NCBI GenBank assembly: GCA_051867875.1
Contig: JBJDZG010000015.1
Coordinates: 1-62,427 of the forward strand
Reading direction: 5' to 3'
Length of the DNA stretch: 62,427 nucleotides
Source: RGIG4608 sp051867875
Lineage (GTDB): Bacteria > Bacillota > Clostridia > Oscillospirales > CAG-272
In this document: piece by piece, positions 7,624-17,256 of the stretch
Numbering within the stretch: position 1 is the first letter of the stretch
Layout of the letters: the number at the start of each line of letters is the position of its first letter
Position numbers and translations under genes: made by a program
Notes under the pieces: model-generated
What the model was told of the DNA's origin: nothing
Database searches by the model: none
The model's input: only the letters and a program-made list of their open reading frames with translations

Positions 7624-9888
7624 ATGAGTGAGCACGTAAGCCGCGAAAGACTGAAACGCGCAACTATTTTGCTCGTCGGCATATTGCTTATTTTCGCAAT
7701 ACTGCTCGGCAGAATATTCTGGATACAGACGGTTGATTTTGACAGATATCTGTCAAAAGTAATGGACCAGATTACCACGCAGTCCTCGGTAAAGGCGGAG
7801 CGAGGCATTATATACGACAAAAACGGAAATATATTAGCGACCAACATAACGACGTACAGAGTTTTCATCTCCCCCTCGTCAATTAAGAGCAATCAGCAGG
7901 ACGCCGAGAAGAGCGGTGAGAAGATTAACTACGCGGAGGATATAGCACGGGGACTTTCCGAAATTCTTTCGCTCGATTATGAAACGGTCTTAAAGCAGAC
8001 TACTTACACCAAATATCTCGACCGCACCATAGCGAAGAACGTTATGGACGAAAAGGCGGACGAGGTGAGAGCCTTTATTGAAGAAAAGGGCTATCACAAT
8101 ATGATATATCTTCAAGCGACGAGCACGAGATATTATCCAAACTCAACGCTCGCCTCCGGCATTATCGGATTTACCAACGTCGACGGCGACGGTATTTACG
8201 GCATCGAATCGTACTATAATGAGGTGCTCGCCGGCAAGGACGGTTACTATATTACCGCCCGCGACTCCTTCGGAAACGAAATGCCCTATGAATATGAAAG
8301 CTACATTCCCGCCGAGAACGGCGGAAATCTTACGACAACGATAGATACCTACATACAGAGTGCTCTTGAGGAACAGCTCCTTGCGACTGTCAACGAGTGC
8401 GGTGCGCAGAACAGAGCATGCGGAATAGTGGTAAACGTCAAAACGGGTGCAATTCTCGCCATGGCGACGGTTCCCGGATTTGACCTCAACGACCCTTGGG
8501 CGCTCAACGATTACTATTCGGCATTTCTCGAAGAGGACGGATTTGCCGAGGGCACGGATGAATACGATGAAGCAAGGCAGAAATACCTGCTCGATATGTG
8601 GAGAAACAAAGCGGTTTCCGATTCCTATATTCCCGGTTCGACCTTTAAGGTAATCACATCGTCCATGGCTCTTACCGAAAACAAGGTAAAGCTTGAGGGC
8701 GACAGCGTGTATTGCGGTGGTTCGCTCCACCTCTTCGGGCACACGATACACTGTCATAAAACGCAGGGACACGGACTGCTCACATTCGCGCAAGGGCTCG
8801 TTCAGTCGTGCAATGTCTGGTTTATGACAATCGGCGAGCGTCTCGGAATTGACACGTTTTACGATTATTTCAAATCCTTCGGCTATCTTGAAAAGACGGG
8901 CATCGACCTGCCGGGCGAGGGAAACAGTGTTATAAAAACTCAAAACGATATGACGGCTCTTGACCTTTCCATTTACGCTTTCGGTCAGAACTTCAACATA
9001 ACCCCGATTCAGCACATTATGGCGATAGCTGCCGTGGCAAACGGCGGTTATTTGCTCGAACCCTATCTCGTAGAGGAGATTACGGATAAGGACGGAAACG
9101 TTACGTACAGCCACTCCACCGAGGCAAAAAGACAGGTAGTCAGCAAGGAAGTCTGTGATACGCTTGCGACCATTCTCGAAGAAGGCGTATCGGGCGACGG
9201 CGGTGCTAAAAACGTATACGTTGCGGGCTACAAGATAGCGGCAAAGACCGGTACGAGTGAGAAAAAGGGAAGCGAGATAAGAGTTGACAACGTTGAGCCG
9301 TACATTTGCTCCTGCGTGGCTTTCGCTCCTGCGGACGACCCGCAGATAGCGGTGCTCATTATGGTTGACGAGCCGAGCAGAGGTATACTTTACGGAAGCG
9401 TTATTGCGGCACCTTATATGGGAAGCTTTCTTGAAAATGTTCTCCCATATATCGGAGTTGAAAAAGACATTTCCGCTGACAACAGCGTGAGAGTTCCGTA
9501 TCTTACGGGACTTACGCTTGAAGAGGCAGTCCTTGCGGCTGAGGGTTACGAGTACGAGGTCATCGTAAAGGGCGACGGCAAGTACGTTACTAACCAAATT
9601 CCGAGAGGAAACGCCGAGATAGACAGAACGAATAAGGTTATCACGCTCTACACGGGCGACGCCGAAGAGGAGCTTACGGTAACCGTTCCCGACCTTGTGG
9701 GAAAGGGCGCGTTTGCGGCAAATCAGATTCTCGCCAACGCAAAGCTGAACATTCGCATCGAGGGAACGGACAATTACATCTCGGGCGCGGGCGCTGTCGT
9801 AATAGAGCAGTCAATAGCCCCCGGCACCAAAGTTTCTCCCGGAACGGTGGTGACGGTAACGTTCAGATATTTAGATAAAGACGATTAG
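7624..9888 (+). CDS. Division/spore penicillin-binding protein (FtsI/SpoVD type) with two PASTA domains
   Basis: This 754-residue class B transpeptidase has a single N-terminal membrane anchor (about 14-34), a dimerisation domain and a transpeptidase domain. The motifs are Ser339-T-F-Lys342, Ser395-C-Asn397 and Lys541-T-G. Two C-terminal PASTA domains follow at about 624-680 and 687-750. It cross-links septal peptidoglycan with the FtsW-type polymerase encoded downstream. Architecture and position fit either the vegetative FtsI/PBP2x or the sporulation enzyme SpoVD; both types occur in Clostridia and I cannot choose from sequence alone. A ribosome site (AAGGAG) lies a little far upstream. Confidence 0.93.
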   Translation: MSEHVSRERLKRATILLVGILLIFAILLGRIFWIQTVDFDRYLSKVMDQITTQSSVKAERGIIYDKNGNILATNITTYRVFISPSSIKSNQQDAEKSGEKINYAEDIARGLSEILSLDYETVLKQTTYTKYLDRTIAKNVMDEKADEVRAFIEEKGYHNMIYLQATSTRYYPNSTLASGIIGFTNVDGDGIYGIESYYNEVLAGKDGYYITARDSFGNEMPYEYESYIPAENGGNLTTTIDTYIQSALEEQLLATVNECGAQNRACGIVVNVKTGAILAMATVPGFDLNDPWALNDYYSAFLEEDGFAEGTDEYDEARQKYLLDMWRNKAVSDSYIPGSTFKVITSSMALTENKVKLEGDSVYCGGSLHLFGHTIHCHKTQGHGLLTFAQGLVQSCNVWFMTIGERLGIDTFYDYFKSFGYLEKTGIDLPGEGNSVIKTQNDMTALDLSIYAFGQNFNITPIQHIMAIAAVANGGYLLEPYLVEEITDKDGNVTYSHSTEAKRQVVSKEVCDTLATILEEGVSGDGGAKNVYVAGYKIAAKTGTSEKKGSEIRVDNVEPYICSCVAFAPADDPQIAVLIMVDEPSRGILYGSVIAAPYMGSFLENVLPYIGVEKDISADNSVRVPYLTGLTLEEAVLAAEGYEYEVIVKGDGKYVTNQIPRGNAEIDRTNKVITLYTGDAEEELTVTVPDLVGKGAFAANQILANAKLNIRIEGTDNYISGAGAVVIEQSIAPGTKVSPGTVVTVTFRYLDKDD

Positions 9889-9937
9889 TTAAGAGGAATA
9901 GGAAGTTCAAATAAAATACTCAAATCAAGGAGATTTT

Positions 9938-11425
9938 ATGAAGCTTTCCGAACTCTGTCTCAAAACGAAAATAAAATGTACCCCATCTCTTGCAGACACG
10001 GAGATAACGGGTATTACCTCAAATTCAAAAAAAGTCAGGGCAGGCAACCTTTTCGTGTGCCTTTCGGGGATTAGACACGACGGACACCGATACATTGACG
10101 AAGCGTTTATAAACGGCGCTGCGGCGGTGGTCATCGAAAACAAGAAATATGAGTGTCCGCGCTCCGTTACGGTCCGCGATACAAGGGAAGCGCTTGCAAA
10201 CTTGATGAATGTCATTTGCGGTGAGCCCGCGAAAGAACTTAAACTTATAGCAGTAACGGGTACGAACGGAAAAACGAGCGTATCGGTTATGATAAAACAT
10301 ATTTTTGAAACTAAGAAAATACCTTGCGAGGTCATCGGAACTCTGAATTGTTCGTCCTTTTCTCCGAAAACCGATGCGACCTCGGCAAATTTCACAACGC
10401 CCGATCCCGAGGAGCTGTATCCAATGCTCCGAAGGATATCGGACGCGGGTGTGCAGTACGTCGTTATGGAAACGAGCTCGCACGCCTTAAAGCTCAAAAA
10501 GCTCGCTCCGATAAAATTTGAAATTGCGATTTTTACCAATTTAACCGAGGACCACCTCGATTTCCATTGTGATATGGAAGATTATTTCAAGTCGAAATTA
10601 TCTGTTTTCGACAGTGCAAAGCTTGGAATAATAAATATTGATGACAGCTACGGAAAAAGAATTAAAAATCTTGCTCCGTGTGAGATTTTGACCTGTTCGC
10701 AAGTCGGCAAATCCGATTTTTCGGCGGAAAGCATAAAAGTGCTTGACGACGGCTCGAATGAATACGAGTTGAGGAGCGGATTTTCCGATTTTAAGATAAA
10801 ATGCCCCGTCCCCGGAGGCTTTTCGGTGATGAACAGCCTGCAAGCCTCGGCTTGCGCGCTTGCCATCGGATTTGAGGACGCGGATATTCAAAAAGCCTTT
10901 GAAACATTTCGCGGGGTGAGGGGAAGATTTGAGAAAATCGACCTCTCTGTGCCGAGTCCGATAAGAGCGTATATAGATTACGCGCACACGCCCGACGCCC
11001 TGCAAAAGACGCTTGACACAGCAAACGCGATGAAGGGCGGCGGAAGAGTTATCGTGCTTTTCGGCTGCGGCGGTGAGCGCGAAAAAGAAAAGAGAAAAAT
11101 AATGGGCGAGATAGCAGTAAGGGAAGCCGATGAGTGTATCATTACGAGCGACAACCCCAGAGGTGAGAGCCCGAACTCAATTATAAACGACATATTGCGA
11201 GGTGTAGGCGAAAGAGAAAATTACGCCGTCATACCGAAAAGGACACTTGCTATAGAATACGCCTTTGCGTCGGCGAAAGCGGGGGACATTATCCTGCTTT
11301 GCGGAAAGGGGCACGAAAATTACGAGATAAACAAGAGCGGCAGAGTGCCCTTTGACGAGGGTGCGATTGCCAAGGAAGCATATAATAAGTATTTTTGGAA
11401 TAAGAATCAGGAAAAGGAGGTATAG
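9938..11425 (+). CDS. murE: UDP-MurNAc-tripeptide synthetase MurE (DAP type)
   Basis: This 495-residue Mur ligase adds the third amino acid of the stem peptide. It has the ATP loop TGTNGKTS (about residue 108), the UDP-MurNAc region TTPDP and ETSSHAL, and the substrate-specificity motif DNPR near 402. DNPR is the known signature for meso-diaminopimelate, so the wall should be DAP-type. ATG follows AAGGAG. It is tightly linked to murF (3 bp). Confidence 0.95.
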   Translation: MKLSELCLKTKIKCTPSLADTEITGITSNSKKVRAGNLFVCLSGIRHDGHRYIDEAFINGAAAVVIENKKYECPRSVTVRDTREALANLMNVICGEPAKELKLIAVTGTNGKTSVSVMIKHIFETKKIPCEVIGTLNCSSFSPKTDATSANFTTPDPEELYPMLRRISDAGVQYVVMETSSHALKLKKLAPIKFEIAIFTNLTEDHLDFHCDMEDYFKSKLSVFDSAKLGIINIDDSYGKRIKNLAPCEILTCSQVGKSDFSAESIKVLDDGSNEYELRSGFSDFKIKCPVPGGFSVMNSLQASACALAIGFEDADIQKAFETFRGVRGRFEKIDLSVPSPIRAYIDYAHTPDALQKTLDTANAMKGGGRVIVLFGCGGEREKEKRKIMGEIAVREADECIITSDNPRGESPNSIINDILRGVGERENYAVIPKRTLAIEYAFASAKAGDIILLCGKGHENYEINKSGRVPFDEGAIAKEAYNKYFWNKNQEKEV

Positions 11426-11428
11426 CTT

Positions 11429-12847
11429 ATGAAGATTAAACTCGGGCTCGGAAGAATGACTGCCGACAAAGTAGCACAAATCTGCGACGGCACGCTTTAC
11501 AGCATCGGCTGTGAGAACAAAGTGCTTTTTGAAACGGTTTGCACCGATTCACGCGAAGCTGACAATACCTCTATGTTCATCGCTATTCGCGGTGAGCGCG
11601 TTGACGGACATTCCTATATTCAGAACGTCGTAAAAGCAGGCTGCCGTTGCGTGATTGCAGAGAGATTACCCCTTGACGTTAAAGGCGTAGCCGTAATCAT
11701 CGTTAAGGACTCCGTAAGAGCAATCCGCGCTATTGCCGAGTACGTAAAGACTCAGGTCGATATAAAGACCGTTGCCGTAACGGGCTCCGTAGGCAAAACT
11801 ACGACCAAGGAATTTATCTCCTCGGTTCTTGACAGAAAGTATAAGCTTTACAAAACAGCCGGCAATTTCAACTCCACCATAGGTATGCCCATGAGTATGC
11901 TCGAGCTTTCTCAAAAGAACGACTGTGCAGTATTTGAAATGGGTATGGGCGGTCTTGGCGAAATAGAATATATGAGCCAAACTGCAAAGCCGGACGTTGC
12001 GATAGTAACGAATATCGGCTCTTCCCACCTTGAAGCCCTCGGTTCAAGAGAGAATATTTGCCGTGCGAAAATGGAGATAGTCGCAGGACTTCGGGACGGC
12101 GGTACGCTCTTCCTTAACGGCGATGAGCCCCTTCTTCTCGGACATGAGTCCGACAGATACACGACTCTCTACTTTGGGCAGAAAAACGAGGAATGTGATT
12201 ATTTTGCAAGCAATATAAGAAGCACCGAGACAGGTCTTGTATTCGATATGAGAACACCTGACGGAAGCTATAAGGATATTGAGATTAACATTCCCGGCGC
12301 ACACAATGTTTACAACGCTATGGTAGCTTTCAGCGTAGGACTTAATATGGATATGCGCGAGGCGGATATTAGAGAGGGACTTCTCGCTTACAAGGCAGTT
12401 GCCATGCGTCAGAACATATACACGCTCGGCGGTATCACCGTTATCGAGGACTGCTACAACGCAAGCCCCGAGTCGATGAGCGCCGCTATCAACGTGCTCG
12501 GCGAAACCGCAAAGGCACGCGGCGGCAGAATGATAGCGCTTCTCGGCGATATGAGGGAGCTCGGCGATACGACGGCGAAGCTTCATGCAGGCGTTGGCTC
12601 GTATCTTGCAGAAAAGCACGCAGATTTCCTCTTTACTTACGGCGCGCTCTCCGAAAATCTCGCAGACGGTGCAGTTAAAAACGGTATGAGCGAAAAGCAG
12701 ATATTCAGAAATCCCACCGCTGACGCAGAGCTCGCAGCAAAGAAGCTTCTTTCCATGCTTCGTGAGGGCGACGTGCTTCTCGTTAAGGCAAGCCGTGCGC
12801 TTAAAGCGGAAAACGTACTTAACTATGTTAAGGCTCAACTTGCATAA
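11429..12847 (+). CDS. murF: UDP-MurNAc-pentapeptide synthetase MurF
   Basis: This 472-residue Mur ligase joins D-Ala-D-Ala to the UDP-MurNAc tripeptide. It carries the P-loop TGSVGKTTTKE (about residue 116), EMGMGGLGEI, NIGSSHLE, DCYNASPESM and LLGDMRELG, the last two being MurF-specific. The ribosome site (AAGGAGG) lies inside the end of murE. Confidence 0.95.
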   Translation: MKIKLGLGRMTADKVAQICDGTLYSIGCENKVLFETVCTDSREADNTSMFIAIRGERVDGHSYIQNVVKAGCRCVIAERLPLDVKGVAVIIVKDSVRAIRAIAEYVKTQVDIKTVAVTGSVGKTTTKEFISSVLDRKYKLYKTAGNFNSTIGMPMSMLELSQKNDCAVFEMGMGGLGEIEYMSQTAKPDVAIVTNIGSSHLEALGSRENICRAKMEIVAGLRDGGTLFLNGDEPLLLGHESDRYTTLYFGQKNEECDYFASNIRSTETGLVFDMRTPDGSYKDIEINIPGAHNVYNAMVAFSVGLNMDMREADIREGLLAYKAVAMRQNIYTLGGITVIEDCYNASPESMSAAINVLGETAKARGGRMIALLGDMRELGDTTAKLHAGVGSYLAEKHADFLFTYGALSENLADGAVKNGMSEKQIFRNPTADAELAAKKLLSMLREGDVLLVKASRALKAENVLNYVKAQLA

Positions 12848-12866
12848 GGCAAAAAGGTAAATAAAA

Positions 12867-13856
12867 ATGATTATAGAGTTTATTTCAGTCGCGCTTGCGG
12901 TATTTCTTATCACGGTAGTTCTTGAAAGGCTCATAATCCCCATACTGAAAAGCCACAAGGTCGGTCAGAGAATACTCGAGATAGGGCCGCGTTGGCACAA
13001 GAATAAAGCAGGTACTCCCACTATGGGCGGCATCTGCTTTATTATGGCAATATTGGCAGTTTTGGCGATTATGGCTATAATAATTGCAAGCGAGGGCAAA
13101 GCGCGCGAGCTTATTCCTCTTTCTCTTGCGCTCGGTCTTGCAACACTTAACGGCATGATAGGCTTTTTTGACGATTACACGAAGCTCGTCAAAAAGCAGA
13201 ATGAGGGCTTCAGTGCAAAGCAGAAGATAGTTCTTCAGTCCCTCGCAGCAATAATATATCTCGTTGCTATGTCCTTAACGGACAATATCAACACCGCTCT
13301 TCATATCCCTTTTACAAGCGTCACTCTTGAGCTCGGAGCGTTCTACTACGTGTTCGCATTCGTGCTTATCATCGGATTTGTAAACAGCGTAAACCTTACT
13401 GACGGCATCGACGGTCTTGCGAGCAGTGTAACGCTCGTTGTCGGTGGATTTTTCAGTATCGTGGCATTTACGCTTGAAATGAGAATGCTTGCCCTCGTGG
13501 GCGCGTCCCTTATAGGCGCGACGGTGGGCTTCCTTGTATACAATTTCTATCCTGCAAGAGTATTTATGGGGGACACCGGCTCGCTGTTTCTAGGCGGTCT
13601 TGTAGTCGGAGCTACCTTCATGCTCGACGAGCCCATGATAATCTTTCTTGTGGGAATAATATATCTCGCCGAAGCGGCATCCGACATTATTCAGGTCGGC
13701 GTTTATAAGCTTTCGGGAAGAAAGATACGGGTGTTCAAAATGGCGCCCATTCATCATCACTTTGAAAAATGCGGTTGGAGCGAAGTAAAGATTGTTACGG
13801 TATTTTCACTTGTTACGCTCGTATTTTGCGCCGTCGCATATTTCGGCATAATTTAG
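12867..13856 (+). CDS. mraY: Phospho-MurNAc-pentapeptide translocase MraY
   Basis: This 329-residue multi-pass membrane enzyme transfers phospho-MurNAc-pentapeptide to undecaprenyl phosphate (lipid I synthesis). Conserved motifs are GTPTMGG (N-terminal), FFDDYTK, NLTDGIDGLA, FMGDTGSLFLGG and the C-terminal MAPIHHHFE. About ten membrane helices are apparent. It lies 19 bp after murF; the usual neighbour murD is absent. Confidence 0.96.
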   Translation: MIIEFISVALAVFLITVVLERLIIPILKSHKVGQRILEIGPRWHKNKAGTPTMGGICFIMAILAVLAIMAIIIASEGKARELIPLSLALGLATLNGMIGFFDDYTKLVKKQNEGFSAKQKIVLQSLAAIIYLVAMSLTDNINTALHIPFTSVTLELGAFYYVFAFVLIIGFVNSVNLTDGIDGLASSVTLVVGGFFSIVAFTLEMRMLALVGASLIGATVGFLVYNFYPARVFMGDTGSLFLGGLVVGATFMLDEPMIIFLVGIIYLAEAASDIIQVGVYKLSGRKIRVFKMAPIHHHFEKCGWSEVKIVTVFSLVTLVFCAVAYFGII

Positions 13857-13875
13857 AAACAAGGGAGGCAGGGTT

Positions 13876-15177
13876 ATGGAAAATAAAAAAATCGCAAATA
13901 ACCAAGGTGCTCCCAAGAATAAAAAAGCAAAAGAAAAGATAAATGAATATATGGAGAAAAGGCGTGAGGACAGGTACAGAGCCGACGAGGCTTTTGCGCG
14001 TGCCGTCATGCCCGACTCAAAAACCCGTGAGGACGGGACGGAGCGAACGGTTATTTACAGAAACGGCGTGGACACGCGCTTCCTTGTGTACGTAATCGTT
14101 CTGCTTTGCTTTGGAGCGGTCATGTCATACAGTGCAAGCTATGTTTATGCTGAGCAGAAATACGACGACAGCTCCTATTTTATTGTCCGTTACATAATAT
14201 TCGCTCTGGCGGCGGTGGCAATTACCGTGCCGTTTGTAATGTATGCGCGTCCGTGGTTCTGGAAATGCTTTGGAACGGTGGCGTATATCGGCTCGATTTT
14301 GCTTCTTATGCTCGTTCCCGTTTTGGGAAAGGACGGCGGCGGAGCACAGAGGTGGCTCGACCTCGGATTTATCACCGTTCAACCGTCGGAAATAGCCAAA
14401 ATGGCGGTCGTAATGATGCTCGCATTTTACATGTCGAAGTACGACAAGCAGATAACATGTGCCAAGGATACAAAAACCGACTTTAAGTACGGAGTGCTTT
14501 ATCCCGCACTTATTTTCGGCTTTGTCTGTCTGCTCGTGGCGCTTGAAAAGCACATTTCGGGACTTATGATAATCGGAATGATAGGCATTTCCGTTATGTT
14601 TATGGGCGGTACGAGAATGAAGTGGATATTTCTCATTATCGGCACGGTAGCCGTAGCGGGTTGCTTGCTTATACTCGTTTCGTCATACGCGCAGGAGAGA
14701 GTCAACACGTGGCTCAATATCGACAAGGTTGACCCGCTCGGCTCGGCGTGGCAGACTCTTCAAGGACTTTACGCGATAGGCTCGGGCGGAATATTCGGCG
14801 TTGGACTCGGAAACAGCCGTCAAAAATACGGTTACGTTTCACAGCCTCAGAACGACTTTGTATTCACCATTATATGCGAGGAGCTCGGCTTTTTCGGCGC
14901 GGCGTTCGTTATTATAATGTTCGCGCTCTTAGTTATCAGGGGCTTTAAGATAGCCGCACACGCGCCCGACAAGTACACGTCGCTGCTTGTGTTCGGACTG
15001 ACCTTTAAGGTAGCGCTTCAAACGATACTCAATATCGCAGTCGTTACCAATTCAATGCCCAACACGGGCATTTCGCTCCCGTTTTTCAGCTCGGGAGGTA
15101 CATCGCTTGCGCTTCAAATTTTTGAAATGGGCATAATTCTGTCCGTTTCGAGATTCAGCACGGTAAAGAAAAGATAA
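13876..15177 (+). CDS. ftsW: SEDS-family glycosyltransferase FtsW/SpoVE
   Basis: This 433-residue SEDS protein polymerises septal glycan strands together with a class B PBP. An unusually long basic cytoplasmic N-terminus (about 75 residues, Lys/Glu/Arg-rich) precedes about ten membrane helices. Signature parts are GGAQRWLDLG (about 155), FQPSEIAK-type VQPSEIAKM, KHISGLM and the C-terminal TGISLPFFSSGGTS. FtsW and the sporulation paralogue SpoVE cannot be told apart here. Gene position between mraY and murG is canonical. Confidence 0.93.
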   Translation: MENKKIANNQGAPKNKKAKEKINEYMEKRREDRYRADEAFARAVMPDSKTREDGTERTVIYRNGVDTRFLVYVIVLLCFGAVMSYSASYVYAEQKYDDSSYFIVRYIIFALAAVAITVPFVMYARPWFWKCFGTVAYIGSILLLMLVPVLGKDGGGAQRWLDLGFITVQPSEIAKMAVVMMLAFYMSKYDKQITCAKDTKTDFKYGVLYPALIFGFVCLLVALEKHISGLMIIGMIGISVMFMGGTRMKWIFLIIGTVAVAGCLLILVSSYAQERVNTWLNIDKVDPLGSAWQTLQGLYAIGSGGIFGVGLGNSRQKYGYVSQPQNDFVFTIICEELGFFGAAFVIIMFALLVIRGFKIAAHAPDKYTSLLVFGLTFKVALQTILNIAVVTNSMPNTGISLPFFSSGGTSLALQIFEMGIILSVSRFSTVKKR

Positions 15178-15193
15178 GAGAAAGGAAGAAAAT

Positions 15194-16312
15194 ATGAGAG
15201 TATTAATGACGGGCGGGGGCACTGCAGGACATATAAATCCCGCTATTGCCATAGCCAACACCATAAAAACCAATATTCCCGATGCGGTTATCGAATTTGT
15301 CGGAACAGAGCGCGGGCTTGAAAGCAGGCTCGTAAGAGAAGCGGGCTACGATATTCACTACGTAAATATTATGGGCATATCGCGCTCGCTTTCCCCTAAG
15401 AATATAAAGGCGCTCGGTCTTATGATAACGAGTCAGTTTGAGGCTAAAAAAATAATCAAAAGCTTTAAGCCCGACGTAGTTATCGGTACGGGCGGCTACG
15501 TCTGCTGGCCTGCTCTCAAAGTAGCGGCTGACATGGGCATTCCCGCGATGGTACACGAATCCAACGCCCGCCCCGGTCTTGCGATAAAGACGCTTCAGGG
15601 CAAGATGGATAAAATCTTAGTAAACTTTGAGGACACGAAAAAATACATCAAAAACCCCGAAAACGCAGTTTGTGTGGGAAATCCGACGAGAAGCGGATTC
15701 GGCGTTATCGGCTACAAGGAAGCGAGAGCTAAGCTCGGAATTGCCGACGATAAAATTTATATTCTTTCATTCGGCGGAAGCCTCGGCGCGCAGAAGGTCA
15801 ATGAAACGGTGCTCTCGTTTATGAAAAACACAGTCAAGGGCAACGAAAAGCTCATTCACCACCACGCGACGGGAAAAGGATATTTTGAAGAATTTACAAA
15901 GAAATTTGCCGAGGCGGGACTTGACCGCTGTACTAATCTGAGGCTTGTCGAGTACATTAACGATATGCCGACGAGAATGAGCGCCGCAGATATCGTTATC
16001 TCCCGTGCGGGAGCGGTCAGCATTTCGGAAATTGCCATAGCAGGCCGTGCCTGCGTGATGATACCTTCGCCCAATGTGGTTGACAATCATCAGTACAAAA
16101 ACGCCAAGGTCCTCGCGGACGCAGACGCGGTAGTGCTTCTTGAAGAGGACTACCTCAACGACGAGGTTTTTGAAAACGAGATGATTTCGCTTATTGAGGA
16201 CGGCGCAAAGAGGGAGCGTCTGGCAAAGAACGTAACAAAGTTCGCAAACACCGACGCTAATAAGCTCATCTACGATGAGATGATTGCGCTTGTCAAGGAC
16301 AAAAAACGGTAA
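15194..16312 (+). CDS. murG: Lipid II synthase MurG (UDP-GlcNAc transferase)
   Basis: This 372-residue GT28 glycosyltransferase adds GlcNAc to lipid I at the inner leaflet. It has the N-terminal GGGTAGHI loop, VIGTGGYVCWPAL, HESNARPGLA, SFGGSLGAQ and SRAGAVSISEI with the C-terminal DNHQ. It has a good AAAGGAAG ribosome site. Confidence 0.96.
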   Translation: MRVLMTGGGTAGHINPAIAIANTIKTNIPDAVIEFVGTERGLESRLVREAGYDIHYVNIMGISRSLSPKNIKALGLMITSQFEAKKIIKSFKPDVVIGTGGYVCWPALKVAADMGIPAMVHESNARPGLAIKTLQGKMDKILVNFEDTKKYIKNPENAVCVGNPTRSGFGVIGYKEARAKLGIADDKIYILSFGGSLGAQKVNETVLSFMKNTVKGNEKLIHHHATGKGYFEEFTKKFAEAGLDRCTNLRLVEYINDMPTRMSAADIVISRAGAVSISEIAIAGRACVMIPSPNVVDNHQYKNAKVLADADAVVLLEEDYLNDEVFENEMISLIEDGAKRERLAKNVTKFANTDANKLIYDEMIALVKDKKR

Positions 16313-16317
16313 TTTTT

Positions 16318-17133
16318 ATGAACGGCAACGGTTTTAGCATGGAACGCGAAAAAGAGCATAAATTGGCGAGCAGGGCGGTTTTTATCGCCCTTATCGCGCT
16401 TTTGCTTATATTCGTCGCTTCGCTGACGGTTGCATTTATGCTTCTGTTCTTTCCTGTAACGGTAATTGAAGTTGAGGGAGAGAGCAGATACTCCTATTCC
16501 GAGGTGATTGAAAGGTCGGATATAGAGCTCGGAGACAGGCTTTATTACGTGGACAAGGAAGGCGCGGAAAACCGATTGCTCTCTGCGTTTCCGTACCTTA
16601 AAAGCGTCCGCGTGCACACCTATTTTCCGAACAGAGTCAAAATAGAAATCGAGGAGCACGGCGAGATATATCTCGTGTGTCACGAGCGCGGATTTGCGTA
16701 TCTCGGCGAGAATTTCGAAATTCTTGAAATAAAAGACGGCGCGCCTGCGTACGATTCGTTTTCGGGAATTTTTATAGACACCTCGGAGCGTATTTCGGGC
16801 GAGGTCGGCGAGCGGTGCATGGGCGAGGAGATGGAAACTGCGAGGGAGCTTATTTACCATATAAGGAAAAACGGATTTTTTCAGTACCTCAACATAATCA
16901 GCGTACAGAATAAATACGACCTTTATTTTATTGCGGGCAAAAAATACAAATTCGTTCTCGGCGCTATGTCGGATATCGACGAAAAGCTCTCAACCTCTTA
17001 CAGAGTGTGTCTCTCGGACAGCTTTAAGCGGAATGAATGCTCCGTGGTAGATTCAACCGACAGAAAAAGAGTTTTTGTGAGGTACATAGGCAAAGAAGAT
17101 ATACGTAAAGAGTTCGATTTTTGCCAAAGATGA
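16318..17133 (+). CDS. ftsQ: Cell division protein FtsQ/DivIB
   Basis: This 271-residue protein has a short cytoplasmic N-terminus, one transmembrane helix (about 24-46) and a POTRA domain beginning FPVTVIEVEGESRYSY, followed by the beta domain (YLKSVRVHTYFPNRVKIEIEEH). Both are typical of FtsQ/DivIB, the scaffold of the divisome FtsQLB complex. No strong ribosome site precedes the first ATG, which is only 5 bp after murG; a second in-frame ATG at 16339 is an alternative start. Confidence 0.88.
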   Translation: MNGNGFSMEREKEHKLASRAVFIALIALLLIFVASLTVAFMLLFFPVTVIEVEGESRYSYSEVIERSDIELGDRLYYVDKEGAENRLLSAFPYLKSVRVHTYFPNRVKIEIEEHGEIYLVCHERGFAYLGENFEILEIKDGAPAYDSFSGIFIDTSERISGEVGERCMGEEMETARELIYHIRKNGFFQYLNIISVQNKYDLYFIAGKKYKFVLGAMSDIDEKLSTSYRVCLSDSFKRNECSVVDSTDRKRVFVRYIGKEDIRKEFDFCQR

Positions 17134-17174
17134 GAAAAAATCTATTATTTTTATTAAAAAAACGAAAAAAACTC

Positions 17175-17203
17175 TTGCTTTTATTGTAAAAATATATTAT
17201 TAT
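17175..17203 (+). promoter_or_regulatory. Promoter upstream of ftsZ
   Basis: TTGCTT (17175-17180), 17-nt spacer, TATTAT (17198-17203), about 50 nt before the ftsZ ATG. It allows ftsZ expression independent of the dcw operon. Confidence 0.65.
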
Positions 17204-17256
17204 ATACATATGGACGAACAATATATTTCATTTTGCAAAAGTTGGAGGATATAATA

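Noticed and set aside
8143..9597. 484-codon open frame antisense to the PBP gene
   Set aside because: It mirrors the codon pattern of a clearly real gene with SxxK, SxN and KTG motifs; no ribosome site, domain or promoter supports the antisense frame.
12044..12958. 304-codon antisense frame over murF/mraY
   Set aside because: A shadow frame opposite two conserved genes, without recognisable protein features.
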